The notes: generated from the sequence alone by a model not told the origin. Shown: positions 33,265 to 42,257, counted from the first letter of the stretch. The stretch is 64,000 nucleotides of DNA from Albirhodobacter sp042466415 (GCF_042466415.1 NZ_JAXHCH010000001.1:372001-436000), one strand, 5' to 3'. Program-made: numbers and translations.

Positions 33265-34751
33265 CTTGCCGCCTGCGCAGGTTTGTCAGGTTTTTGCGCA
33301 TCAGACACGGGCGCGGCAGTTTGTTGTGCCTGTTTTTGGCGCGCCTCGTCCAGCGTGCCCACCATATAAAGCGCGCTTTCATCCCAATCATCCGCTGCCC
33401 CGTCCAAGATCGCGCGGCAGCCTGAGAGCGTCTCGACCAGTGGCACGCTTGCCCCCGCCGTGCCGGTAAAGGCTTCGGTCACCATGAAGGGTTGCGTGAG
33501 GAAGCGCTGCAATCGCCGCGCCCGTTTTACGATCAGCCGGTCCGCGGCGCCCAGTTCCTCGACCCCCAAGAGCGAGATAATATCGGTCAATGCGCGGAAC
33601 CGCGCGAGCGCTTGGCGCACGGCCTCGGCGGTGTCGTAATGCGCTTGGCCGACGACCAACGGATCGAGCAGCATCGAGGAGGAGGCCAGCGGATCAATCG
33701 CCGGATAAAACCCCTCCGCCGCCTGCGCGCGCGACAGCACGATCACGCAATCCATATGGCTCGAGATCGTGGTCACGGCGGGATCGGTGAAATCATCGGC
33801 GGGGACATAGACCGCTTGGATCGCGGTGACGGCGGAGCCTGCGACAGAGGCGATGCGCTCTTGCAGCCCCGCTACCTCGCTCGCCAGTGTTGGCTGATAG
33901 CCCACGCGCGAGGGCAGGCGGCCAAGCAAGCTGGAAACCTCCGCCCCCGCCTGCACAAAGCGAAACACATTATCCATCAGCAAAAGCACGTTTTTATGCT
34001 TCTGATCGCGGAAATATTCTGAAATCGTCAGCGCGGTTAGCGGTGCACGCCAGCGCGCGCCGGGGGGCTCATTCATCTGGCCGTAGATCAAGACCGTGCG
34101 CGCCAACACGCCCGAATCCTGCATCTCGGTCAGCAGTTCATGCCCCTCGCGGGAGCGCTCTCCGATCCCTGCGAAGACCGAAATGCCCTCGTATTTCTCG
34201 ACCATGGCGCGGATCAGTTCCATCACGAGAACCGTCTTGCCCACGCCCGCGCCGCCGAACATTGCGGCCTTACCGCCCTGCGCCATCGGGGTGAGAAGGT
34301 CGATCACCTTGATCCCCGTTTCAAATACATCCGTCGTGCCGGATTGCGCGGTGAGCGGTGGCGGCAGGGCGTGGATCGAGCGGCGCGGAGTATCGTGCGG
34401 CAATGCGGGGCCGTTGTCTTTTGGCGCGCCGGTGACATCCAAAAGCCGTCCCAAGATGGCCTCACCCACCGGAACTGTCACCTCGCGGCCCGTGGCGCGA
34501 ACCGCCACGCCCCGTGCCAGCCCCGCTGTGGATTGGAACGCAACCGCCCGCAAGGTTTGCAGATCGAGATGGCTATGCACTTCGAGGATCAGCTGCGTCG
34601 GGCGATCCCACTCGACGATCAGTTCGGCATTTATCGGCGGGAGCGAGGCATCGGGGAAGACCACATCCACAACCGCGCCGCGCACGGATTCGATCTGACC
34701 ACGTGCATCATCCTTTGGGCGACCTTGAAAGATCTGGTGATGAGAGGGCAT
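33261..34751 (-). CDS. atpD: N-ATPase beta subunit, first gene of the operon
   Basis: 496 residues, the catalytic nucleotide subunit. The P-loop is GGAGVGKTVLVMELI. IGERSREGHELLTEM, LLLMDNVFRFVQAG and LGRLPSRVGYQPTLA follow in order, all typical of F1 beta. The N-terminus is longer than usual (SHHQIFQGRPKDDARGQIES) and the C-terminus ends in a Gln/Ala/Pro-rich tail. GGAG lies 6 nt before the ATG. As the first gene its promoter should lie in 34752-34900, where TTGAGA-N11-TCTCAA (34785-34807) is a possible control site. Confidence 0.96.
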   Translation of the reverse strand: MPSHHQIFQGRPKDDARGQIESVRGAVVDVVFPDASLPPINAELIVEWDRPTQLILEVHSHLDLQTLRAVAFQSTAGLARGVAVRATGREVTVPVGEAILGRLLDVTGAPKDNGPALPHDTPRRSIHALPPPLTAQSGTTDVFETGIKVIDLLTPMAQGGKAAMFGGAGVGKTVLVMELIRAMVEKYEGISVFAGIGERSREGHELLTEMQDSGVLARTVLIYGQMNEPPGARWRAPLTALTISEYFRDQKHKNVLLLMDNVFRFVQAGAEVSSLLGRLPSRVGYQPTLASEVAGLQERIASVAGSAVTAIQAVYVPADDFTDPAVTTISSHMDCVIVLSRAQAAEGFYPAIDPLASSSMLLDPLVVGQAHYDTAEAVRQALARFRALTDIISLLGVEELGAADRLIVKRARRLQRFLTQPFMVTEAFTGTAGASVPLVETLSGCRAILDGAADDWDESALYMVGTLDEARQKQAQQTAAPVSDAQKPDKPAQAAR

Positions 34752-35477
34752 GCGCGGCTCCGGTTTCAGACAGGGAAAGGCACATTGAGAAGGTTGCGTG
34801 GTCTCAAGCGATTTGGAGAGAGCCTAACGCCTCGCCGCGCCGCGCGGGCTAACCCTAGTCAGTGCGAGCTCGCCTTTGCTCCGTTGCAAGTCATGCCCGC
34901 GCGGCGTTCATGCGGTGGCATTACGTCGCTACACTCGCGCACTAAGCCGAGGTAGGTTTCGGCGGTTGCATGCTCCCGCAACCAACAAACACCAATCAAT
35001 ATCAGACCACTCACAACCCGCCACGGCGGGTTTTTGGCGTTTGACCCCGCAGAAAAGCCGCAAGCCAACCTCGCAAACCGACAGAACCCAGCGTCACCCG
35101 ACCCTAGCGCCACTCACAAATACACCGAGAATACGAACTCGCGTGACGGTTGTTGCTACACTCCAACAGGATGTCGCGTTTTGTCAGGTCTGTTGGATCG
35201 ACCACGCCACTCCGATACACGATCAAGCAAGCAGGGACATTGAGGGCCATATGACCTCGCCTCCCTCTCCCCATTTGCCTGACCCGCGCAGTCCTACCAT
35301 GTCACGCTTCCTGAACCGACCGACAATCTTCAGCGCCTTCGGCATCGGCTGACCCGCGCCCCAGATCAGCCCCGCTGTGCACAACCAAAATACAAACACC
35401 AAATATTATAAATAACCCCATAGAGTAGACAGGCCGAGACATTTATAACTGTCGACATAAGCGGAAAGGAGGAGATC
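34752..35477. other. Long gap upstream of the N-ATPase operon
   Basis: 726 bases with no convincing gene. It must hold the leftward N-ATPase promoter; an inverted repeat TTGAGA-N11-TCTCAA is at 34785-34807. A GGTTGC...GCAACC hairpin (about 34965-34984) and a terminator at 35015-35035 are plus-strand features without an assigned gene. Near 35471, AAGGAGGAG belongs to the PxpB-like start. Confidence 0.5.
35015..35035 (+). terminator. Rho-independent terminator with no assigned upstream gene
   Basis: AACCCGCC-AC-GGCGGGTT followed by TTT, then GGCG, is a textbook plus-strand terminator. No plus-strand gene was recognised between 34752 and 35015, so it may end a small RNA, or be left over from a deleted gene. 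Confidence 0.7.
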
Positions 35478-35601
35478 ATGTCAGACACCAAGATCAGCCT
35501 GCCTTCCACGACCTTCCCAGACCCTCAGATCTGGCCGCTGGGACAACAGGCTCTCTTGATACGCTTCGGCGATGGCTACGTTGACCATCATCAGCTCGCT
35601 G
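35478..35601 (+). pseudogene. 5' fragment of a PxpB/KipI-like 5-oxoprolinase subunit
   Basis: A very strong ribosome site (AAGGAGGAG) precedes the ATG at 35478. The frame reads MSDTKISLPS..., then IWPLGQQALLIRFGD, the characteristic opening of KipI/PxpB (allophanate hydrolase subunit 1 family, now assigned to ATP-dependent 5-oxoproline hydrolysis). It enters the IS3 end and stops at a TAA at 35604. Only about 41 of an expected 220 or more residues remain, so the gene was cut by the insertion or a linked deletion. Confidence 0.6.
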
Positions 35602-35671
35602 GGTAATCCCCCCCGAAAGTAAGGGGCTGCGGAAGTAGAATTTTCTCGGCAAGATGCATGAGGAGATTCAG

Positions 35672-35935
35672 ATGAAGATGACCAGATATAGCGAACCCCA
35701 GATTCTTGCGATCCTGCGCCAAGCTGAGGGCGGTGTGCCGGTGGCTGAGCTTTGCCGCGAGCATGGGATGAGCAACGCGTCGTTCTATAAGTGGCGGGCA
35801 AAGTATGGCGGCATGGATGCGTCCATGGTCAGCCAGATGAAGGCCATGGAAGATGAGAACCGGCGGTTGAAGCGGATGTATGCGGACCTGAGCATGCAGG
35901 CGGATTTGCTGAAGGAAGCCCTGGGAAAAAAGTGA
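35672..35935 (+). CDS. IS3 OrfA (transposase-8 type)
   Basis: 87 residues: a helix-turn-helix (EPQILAILRQAEGG, then VAELCREHGMSNASFYKWRAKYGG) and a Leu-zipper (MKAMEDENRRLKRMYADLSMQ). The last residues ALGKK-stop overlap the start of orfB, the usual site of programmed shift (AAAAAA-G). The frame is intact. An in-frame ATG at 35654 is an alternative start. Confidence 0.85.
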   Translation: MKMTRYSEPQILAILRQAEGGVPVAELCREHGMSNASFYKWRAKYGGMDASMVSQMKAMEDENRRLKRMYADLSMQADLLKEALGKK

Positions 35936-36706
35936 CTGGGCCATCTCAACGCCGCGAGATGGCCGAGCATGCAGTGGCGCGACGTGGGGCAAGCATCGCA
36001 GTTGCGTGCCGAGAACGAAGAGATCGCCGATCTACTGACCGGTCTGACGGACGCCCGTAAGACTTGGGGGTTTGGGCTGTGTTTTCTGCATTTGCGCAAT
36101 GTGAAGGGGCATCCATGGAACCACAAACGGGTTTATCGGATCTACTGCGAGCTGGAGTTGAACCTGCGGATCAAGCCCCGCAAGCGGTTAAAGCGGGACA
36201 AACCTGAAGCGCTGGCGGTGCCTGAAGCCCCGAACATGACCTGGTCGATGGACTTCATGGCTGACCGGCTGGGTGATGGCCGTGCCTTTCGGTTGCTGAA
36301 CGTGCTGGACGACTTCAACCGCGAAGGGCTGGGCATCGAGGTGGACTTTTCCTTGCCTGCCGAGCGCGTGATCCGGAGCCTTGACCGGATCATCGAATGG
36401 CGTGGCAAGCCAGGCACCATTCGGGTGGACAATGGCCCCGAATACATCAGTGAAAAGCTGATGAAATGGGCGGAGAAACATGGAGTTACCATCCGGCACA
36501 TCCAACCAGGCCAGCCGCAACAGAACGCCTACATCGAGCGCTACAACCGAACGGTTCGGCATGAATGGCTCGACCAATACATCATCGAAAGCATCGAGGA
36601 GGCACAAGATCACGCCACGCAATGACTATGGACTTACAATAACGACCGCCCGAATATGGGCATCGGCGGCATCACACCCGCCCAGAAACTGAAAATGGCC
36701 GCGTAA
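35932..36706 (+). pseudogene. IS3 OrfB with internal deletion and nonsense codon
   Basis: The opening frame reads SQRREMAEHAVARRGASIAVACR. It then jumps to ENEEIADLLTGL in another frame, losing the segment of about 17 residues normally between them. The integrase core follows (MTWSMDFMADRL, then VDNGPEYIS and PQQNAYIERYNRTVRHEW), with its DDE residues. At 36623-36625 TGA stands where the family has Trp, before LWTYNNDRPNMGIGG and the true stop at 36704. Two separate lesions make it inactive. Confidence 0.88.
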
Positions 36707-36747
36707 ATTCTACGAACTCACCCCGTTAAAAATGGGAGGATTACCAA

Positions 36748-36858
36748 TTCTTCTATAATGGCGCAATTGAAGAGCAAGCTGCCCCGGCCGAACTTTTCGA
36801 AAATCCGCAGCGCGAGCGCACGCAAAAATTCTTGTCTGCCGTGCGAGAGGCGAACTAG
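36748..36858 (+). pseudogene. 3' fragment of an amino-acid ABC transporter ATPase
   Basis: The frame directly after the IS3 end reads FFYNGAIEEQAAPAELFENP, then QRERTQKFLSAVREAN and a stop. This is the normal C-terminal ending of HisP/GlnQ-type ATP-binding proteins (GxIxEQGxPxxxFxNPxxERTxxFLS). Only 36 residues remain. Together with the PxpB-like start on the other side it shows that DNA between the two genes was deleted around the insertion. Confidence 0.7.
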
Positions 36859-37249
36859 GTCGCGCGGGAAGCGTTGGTGTGAGAGGGTAGGATGCTTTCG
36901 TGATGGATACTCTGTGGGCGCCTTATACGAGGTTTATCGGTAGGGGCGCATACTGAAATGCTCTGGGTGGACATGCCCGCACAAGCTTGCGCATTTTCGC
37001 CAGTTTCAAGATGTCTGAGTGAGGTGCGTAGGCCATCTTTAAAAGCTTCAAGCGTAGGCCGATACCGACCTTATGAGGGGCCTGTTCGACACGAATTTCG
37101 GTTGGGATAATCAGTTCCCGATCCGTGGCGCAGGCGCACAGCATCGGCGATGTCGCCGGTTGAAACTGCGTCTGGTTTCAATCCCGATTGTGCAAGTGAT
37201 TGGCCGCGTTTGACCTCAAATCCGCATCACTACGAAAAAGGGACAGAAG
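36859..37249. other. Gap before the reductase pseudogene
   Basis: 391 bases. A minus-strand frame (36923-37144) has plausible protein-like sequence (RELIIPTEIRVEQAPHKVGIG) but no recognised family or ribosome site, and may be another gene remnant. AAAGGGACAGAAG before 37250 is the ribosome site of the reductase gene. Confidence 0.4.
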
Positions 37250-38455
37250 ATGAAGCATGTGATTGTGGTCGGCGCGGGTCAAGCGGCCAGTGCGTTGGCT
37301 TTCAAATTACGAGGATTGGGTCATGAAGGTCCGCTTACGGTCCTCGGTGACGAGCCCGATTAGCCGTATCAACGCCCGCCCTTGTCTAAGGCGTATCTCT
37401 TGGGCGAGATGACCCGTGAACGCCTATTTCTGAGGCCCGCCAGCGCTTATGAAGAGGCGGGTATCAACGTCCGTCTCGATGCACCTGTGATGGGCATTGA
37501 TGCAGCTGCGCGCACCATCGCGCTTGCGGATGAAACGATAGCGTATGCCGAGCTGGTGCTTGCGACGGGCTCTCGTCCAATCCGGTTGCCCGACGCCATA
37601 GGCGGAGCCCTTAAACGTGTATTCTATGTGCGAACGTTGGCCAATATCGATGCGATGGCGCCAGAGTTCAGAACAGGGCAACGTGTGTTGATCGTTGGTG
37701 GCGGCTACATTGGCTTGGAGGCTGCGGCGGTTGCCTCTAAGCTTGGTTTGGACGTCACAGTGGTAGAGATGGCGCGCCGTATCTTGCAGCGCGTCGCGGC
37801 ACCGCAAACCGCAGATTACTTTCGAAACTTGCATACGCAGCACGGTGTTAAAACTCTTGAAGGCATTGGCCTCTCAACCCTCATCGGCACTGAGCGCGTC
37901 GCTCAGGTGAAATTGAGCAACGGCCAAAGTCTCGATGTGGATTTTGTCATTGCTGGCATTGGGGTGCGCCCAAGCACCGCCCTCGCGGAAGAGGCTGGTT
38001 TGGTGATCGACAATGGCATGAAATCCGACACGCATGGGCGCACGTCCGTTCCGCATATTTGGGCCGCAGGCGATTGCGCCTCCTTCCCGTGGAATGGTGT
38101 TCAAATGCGTCTCGAAAGTGTGCCCAATGCCATTGAACAGGCCGAAGCCATTGCGGCCAACATCCTTGGGGCAGATAGGCCCTATATCGCGAAGCCTTGG
38201 TTTTGGTCGGATCAGTATGATGTTAAATTGCAAATTGCTGGGCTGAATACGGGGTTTGATCAGGTTGTCACGCGCACCGGAGATCGCGAAGGCTCTGCCT
38301 CGCATTGGTATTACAAAGACGACGAATTGCTCGCGATCGACGCCATGAATGCCCCGCGCGATTTTATGATCGGTAAGCGTCTGATCGAGGCCGGCAAATC
38401 ACCCGCAGCATCCGTGATTGCCTCAGGACAAACGGTGCTTGAGTCTTTGTTATAG
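37250..38455 (+). pseudogene. FAD-dependent ferredoxin reductase with internal amber codon
   Basis: The full frame would encode 401 residues of a rhodocoxin/putidaredoxin-reductase-type flavoprotein. HVIVVGAGQAASALAFKLR is the FAD site, VLIVGGGYIGLEAAAVASKLG the NADH site, and IWAAGDCASFPW the second FAD motif; all are intact. At 37361-37363 the sequence is TAG, between GDEPD and PYQRPPLSKAYLLGE. The family has an ordinary, non-essential residue there. The rest is well preserved, so this is a recent nonsense mutation, a sequencing error or a readthrough site. Restart at the TTG near 37382 would lack the FAD-binding strand. Confidence 0.85.
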
Positions 38456-38581
38456 ATCGCGCGTTGCAAGACCGGCTGGTTTTTGTTGGGTCAGGCAACG
38501 TCTAGAGCGTTTGGCTGGCGGAACGAAGTGAAGCGAGCCTCTGTAAAACGCCGCGTGACCGCAAGTGGGGTGAGCGCCAAT

Positions 38582-39025
38582 TCAGATGCGAGATTCGACA
38601 GACTTAAGAAAGTAGCCGATGATCATCGCCATTCCAACATGACCGATGAAGGAAGATTGCGTGTAGGCGCCGAAGTCCATCATGAAGCTCCGGCCGATCA
38701 CCGGAGCGAGTAGCCCTTGCGCCACGAACCAAAGCCCTAAGCCAGAAAATGCGCCGGAGATGATGAGGCCCGTTCGGGTGAGTGCCGCGACGAGCCAGAC
38801 AACCGTCGGAAACGCGATTGCACCGATAAGGATATGCAACCCGAATCCGGCCCAGTATGGAATGGTCATATCGGTTCCCAATTTCACGAGCGCGACGACG
38901 AGATTTGCCGGTGCTAGGGCGACGCCGAACAGGAGCGGGGACAGAAGCCAAGCGTAGAGTTCAAATGCAATTTCGCCCACGATCCCTGCTAGGATCAGGG
39001 ATTCCGCGCTAAAGGTTTTCGACAT
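38582..39025 (-). CDS. Four-helix membrane protein of unknown function
   Basis: 147 residues from the ATG at 39025 (MSKTFSAESLILAGIVGEIAF). GGAAAGC precedes it by about 8 nt. Four hydrophobic segments are visible, with a conserved-looking loop GRSFMMDFGAYTQSSFIGH before the last. The overall layout recalls small inner-membrane proteins of alphaproteobacteria, but I do not recognise a family. The 215-nt gap to the AhpD-like gene contains that gene's terminator, so this gene has its own promoter. Confidence 0.65.
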   Translation of the reverse strand: MSKTFSAESLILAGIVGEIAFELYAWLLSPLLFGVALAPANLVVALVKLGTDMTIPYWAGFGLHILIGAIAFPTVVWLVAALTRTGLIISGAFSGLGLWFVAQGLLAPVIGRSFMMDFGAYTQSSFIGHVGMAMIIGYFLKSVESRI

Positions 39026-39192
39026 CTGGGGGCTTTCCGGTTTGGCGGGAGAGGTGATGCACCGCATGCGCGAAGGCGTTTGCCTCGCAATTGGGCATGG
39101 GTGAGCGCAAGACGTAGGGGTTGCGTCTCTGTCCGAGGGGCGAAATGGGGGGAAGGGCGGCGTTATTGTGCCGGTCGGCGCATCTTTTGCCG

Positions 39193-39233
39193 GAAAAAAT
39201 AGCGCGCTGCGGGCTAGACCCGCAGCGCGCTAT
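39193..39233 (-). terminator. Rho-independent terminator of the AhpD-like gene
   Basis: ATAGCGCGCTGCGGG (39199-39213) pairs exactly with 39219-39233 around a 5-nt loop. On the minus strand it is followed by six U. It starts 8 nt after the stop at 39241. Confidence 0.95.
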
Positions 39234-39240
39234 AGGATCG

Positions 39241-39807
39241 TTACACTTTCAAGGGAGCGTCGCCGCGCTTCCAAGCGAGTGGCTTGAACACCTCGTCGAC
39301 GGGCGTCTGTGCGACGTGGTTGACGTAGTTCGAAATCGTCTTTTGTGCGAGCCCGAGGATGACATCGAGCACTGCGCGATGACCGTAACCCGCATCGAAG
39401 AAGGCTTGCATCTGTTCTTGCGTCACGTTGCCTCGGCCGCGCAGCATTTGAACAGTGAACGTGCGCAGAGCCTCGAGCTTGGCCGTTGGCAGCGGAGCTT
39501 CCGTGCGCAGAGCTTCTGAAAGATCGTCGGAAACCTTCATCATCTTTGCGATGCCCGTATGGGCCGGAACGCAGTAGTGGCACTCGTTTTCGACGTTGAT
39601 CGACTGCCAGACAACGGTCAGTTCGTCCGCGTCAAAGGCGGTTTCCGTGAAGAGCTTGTGGAGAACCTGATACCCCTCGTAGGTCTGCGGGCTTTCCGCG
39701 AGAACTTTGTGAAGGCCCGGCAGACGGCCAAATGCCTTTTGCGATTGCTCGAGAAGCGGCTTGGATGCTTCCGGTGCGGAGTCGAGATCGTGGGAAGGGA
39801 ATGTCAT
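39241..39807 (-). CDS. AhpD/carboxymuconolactone decarboxylase-family protein
   Basis: 188 residues. The redox motif ECHYCVPAHTGIAKM (CxxC followed by His) marks the AhpD-like subfamily, with peroxidase or thiol-redox activity. The N-terminus (KPLLEQSQKAFGRLPGLHKVLAESPQ) and C-terminal NYVNHVAQTPVDE fit the CMD fold. The ATG at 39807 is preferred because AAGGA lies 8 nt upstream; the ATG at 39816 is too close to it. It is transcribed away from chrA. A doubled palindromic operator lies 47 nt upstream. Confidence 0.9.
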   Translation of the reverse strand: MTFPSHDLDSAPEASKPLLEQSQKAFGRLPGLHKVLAESPQTYEGYQVLHKLFTETAFDADELTVVWQSINVENECHYCVPAHTGIAKMMKVSDDLSEALRTEAPLPTAKLEALRTFTVQMLRGRGNVTQEQMQAFFDAGYGHRAVLDVILGLAQKTISNYVNHVAQTPVDEVFKPLAWKRGDAPLKV

Positions 39808-39853
39808 GGCGGTCATCCTTGTTTGATTTGCGTTGACGACTAGGTAGGCAATG

Positions 39854-39893
39854 TTGAGCGATCACTCAAGCGTTTAATTGAGTAATCGCTCAA
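39854..39893. promoter_or_regulatory. Doubled palindromic operator of the AhpD-like gene
   Basis: TTGAGCGATCACTCAA (39854-39869) and TTGAGTAATCGCTCAA (39878-39893) each contain TTGAG-N6-CTCAA. They are also near-perfect inverted copies of one another (15 of 16), 24 bp apart centre to centre. This is the form of a TetR-type operator bound by two dimers. The regulator gene is not in the neighbourhood. Confidence 0.75.
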
Positions 39894-40058
39894 CTATTTT
39901 GTGATCATCCCCTGAATGGACGTAACCAAAGGCTATAATGGCGCAGGAATTCTTTGCGACAGTCGTCAACGCGGGCGCAGATTGCGCGGGATTGTCGGAT
40001 CGCGCAGGTTCGCGTATTTAACGTGTGAACGAGGCTGATCGAAGGACTGCCCTCAGAA

Positions 40059-41414
40059 ATGGCCGATCAAAAGTTCCCCACACTTATTGAGGCGGCGCGA
40101 ACTTGGGCGCGCATCGCGGCCTTGTCCTTTGGCGGGCCGGCGGGCCAGATTTCGGTGATGCACCGGATCTTGGTCGAGGAAAAGCGGTGGCTCGGTGATG
40201 ATCGTTTTCTCCACGCTTTAAACTTTTGCATGCTGCTCCCCGGCCCCGAGGCGCAGCAACTTGCCACCTATATCGGATGGCTGATGCACGGCGTGCGCGG
40301 CGCGCTGGTTGCGGGGATTTTGTTTATCCTCCCCGGGGTCATCGCGATCATGGGGCTGAGCTGGATCTACGCCGTTTGGGGCGATGTCGGGTTTGTTGCC
40401 GCGGCGTTCTTTGGCCTGAAGGCGGCGGTCTTGGCCATCGTGTTGCAGGCCGTCATACGCCTTGGACGACGGGCCTTGAAAAACCGAGCGATGCTCGCGA
40501 TCGCGGTCGCGTCCTTCATCGCGATCTTCGGGCTGAACATGCCATTTCCTGCCATTGTCGCCTGCGCGGCCTTGATTGGCTGGGCGGGTGCTAGCGCGGG
40601 GCTCGCCGCCTTTACAGCCGGCGGAGGACATGGCGCGCCGGGCACGACGCATCTTGCGGATGCGGATAGTCTGCTGGGTCAATCGGAGCAGATGGGCGAT
40701 CACCGCACGCGGGCGACGGCCTTCAGAGCAGGTGGCTGGGCGGTTTTATTCTGGCTGGCCCCCGTCGTCGCGCTCGTGATTTTCGCGCCGCAGAGCGTAT
40801 TCACCGATATCGCGACATTCTTTTCCAAGCTTGCCGTCCTGACGTTTGGCGGCGCCTACGCGGTATTGGCGTGGGTCGCGCAGGGGGCCGTCGGAACATA
40901 TGGTTGGCTGGCGCCGGGGGAAATGCTTGACGGGCTCGGCATGGCGGAAACAACGCCCGGACCGTTGATCATGGTGTTGCAATTTGTGGGTTACATGGGA
41001 GCGTTGCGAGAAGCGGGCTGGCCCATGCCCTTACTGGCGGGGGCGGTGGGCGGTTTGCTCGCGACATGGGTCACGTTTGCGCCGTGCTTTGCGTGGATCT
41101 TTTTCGGCGCACCCTTCATGGAAGATTTGCGTAGGAATAAAAGGCTGGGCGCCGCGCTTTCGGCGGTGACGGCGGCGGTTGTGGGGGTGGTTTTAAACCT
41201 TGCGATTTGGTTCTCGATTCATGTCATTTGGCGGCAGGTGAGGGTCGTGGACGCAGGGCCAGTCTCGTTGGAACTCCCGGTTCTTGCATCAATTGACGTT
41301 GAGGCGGCCGCGCTATCGATTTGCGCCTTAATCGCCGTTTTCCGGTTTAAACTCGGAATACCGGCCGTCTTAGCGGGTGCGGCGGGCATCGGGCTTTTGC
41401 TGCGCTACGGGTAG
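40059..41414 (+). CDS. chrA: Chromate transporter, long-chain CHR family
   Basis: 451 residues, two homologous CHR halves. The first half has LSFGGPAGQISVMHRILVEE and FCMLLPGPEAQQLATYIGW. The second has LTFGGAYAVLAWVAQGAVG and MAETTPGPLIMVLQFVGYMG. The FGG-A/P and PGP motifs are diagnostic. About ten hydrophobic segments are visible. Family role: export of chromate across the inner membrane. A His/Gly-rich linker (TAGGGHGAPGTTHLADADS) joins the halves. The ribosome site is weak. TATAAT at 39934-39939 could be its -10 region. Confidence 0.93.
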   Translation: MADQKFPTLIEAARTWARIAALSFGGPAGQISVMHRILVEEKRWLGDDRFLHALNFCMLLPGPEAQQLATYIGWLMHGVRGALVAGILFILPGVIAIMGLSWIYAVWGDVGFVAAAFFGLKAAVLAIVLQAVIRLGRRALKNRAMLAIAVASFIAIFGLNMPFPAIVACAALIGWAGASAGLAAFTAGGGHGAPGTTHLADADSLLGQSEQMGDHRTRATAFRAGGWAVLFWLAPVVALVIFAPQSVFTDIATFFSKLAVLTFGGAYAVLAWVAQGAVGTYGWLAPGEMLDGLGMAETTPGPLIMVLQFVGYMGALREAGWPMPLLAGAVGGLLATWVTFAPCFAWIFFGAPFMEDLRRNKRLGAALSAVTAAVVGVVLNLAIWFSIHVIWRQVRVVDAGPVSLELPVLASIDVEAAALSICALIAVFRFKLGIPAVLAGAAGIGLLLRYG

Positions 41415-41606
41415 CGTTGTCGTGGCTAGATACCAAAACCCTCATTCACTGGGTTTGACAGCGCGTCGCATTTACTCGCAACCTTGGTGACTTGCCCTAC
41501 TATATTTTCATTGCAGCATTGAGAGAGTGGGTTCGCCGCGTGCTGACAGCTTGCGAAACTCGCCAAGATTGGCAAAATAGTTAACCCGAAGGATTGGACA
41601 CATCTG

Positions 41607-42257
41607 ATGAACACCGAAGCACGACCCGAGACGAAGGCAAAGCTCACCCAAAATCCGCATGAGGTGCGGGACGGGCGCGAGAAGAACCTCGAAGTGGCGA
41701 TCGGGCGGCAGGTGCGTGAATTGCGCAAACGGCAGCGGATGACGGGATCTGATCTCGCCACGCAGGCGGGCTTGTCGGTTGGGATGCTGTCGAAAATTGA
41801 AAACGGGATTATTTCTCCGTCGCTAAACACGTTGCAAATCCTTGCAAATGCGCTCCGCGTTCCCTTGATTCAGTTGTTTTCCGGCTATGAGGAAACGCGC
41901 GGCGCGATGCATGTGAAGGCGGGCGAGGGCGCCGAGGTGGATCGCGGCGGCACACGGGCGGGGCACCAGTATAATTTGCTGGGCCATATTGGATCGAACA
42001 ATTCCGGTGTTGTGGTCGAGCCATATCTCATCACGCTAAGCACGCAGAGCGATCGGTTTCCGACGTTCCAACATGAGGGGATCGAGATGCTGTATATGCT
42101 CGAGGGTGTCGTCGATTACCGTCATGGCGACCAGATCTATCGGTTGGAGCCGGGGGACAGCCTTCTGTTCGACTCGGATGCGCCGCATGGGCCAGAAAAT
42201 TTGATCGAACTCCCCGCGCGGTACTTGTCGATCATCACTTACCCGCAGGCGACTTGA
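41607..42257 (+). CDS. XRE-family regulator with C-terminal cupin domain
   Basis: 216 residues. The helix-turn-helix lies at about 35-90 (VRELRKRQRMTGSDLATQAG, then SVGMLSKIENGIISPSLNTL). The cupin sensor at about 140-215 contains FQHEGIEMLYMLEGVVDYRHG and DAPHGPENLIELPARY. These regulators usually control amine or amino-acid catabolism next to them. The position 183 nt upstream of mgsA, same strand, makes the N-methylglutamate pathway the likely target. The ligand is unknown. Confidence 0.9.
   Translation: MNTEARPETKAKLTQNPHEVRDGREKNLEVAIGRQVRELRKRQRMTGSDLATQAGLSVGMLSKIENGIISPSLNTLQILANALRVPLIQLFSGYEETRGAMHVKAGEGAEVDRGGTRAGHQYNLLGHIGSNNSGVVVEPYLITLSTQSDRFPTFQHEGIEMLYMLEGVVDYRHGDQIYRLEPGDSLLFDSDAPHGPENLIELPARYLSIITYPQAT

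Larger units (their letters stand above)
35602..36745 (+). mobile_element. Degenerate IS3-family copy
   Basis: About 1144 bp. Ends start GGTAATCC at the left (35602-35609) and, read from the right, GGTAATCC (36738-36745), each followed by a run of Cs. A TAGAATTT block occurs further in on both sides. It carries orfA and a broken orfB on the plus strand. No target duplication is visible, and the flanks belong to two different truncated genes. Confidence 0.85.

Noticed and set aside
34960..34990. Possible 3' end of a tRNA (GGTTGC...GCAACCA) before the terminator
   Set aside because: No T-loop GGTTCRA, anticodon arm or matching 5' acceptor strand could be found upstream, so I kept it only as a hairpin.
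39933..39945. 13-bp match CTATAATGGCGCA shared with 36753-36765
   Set aside because: Exact 13-mers between two places are expected by chance many times in 64 kb; the contexts are unrelated.
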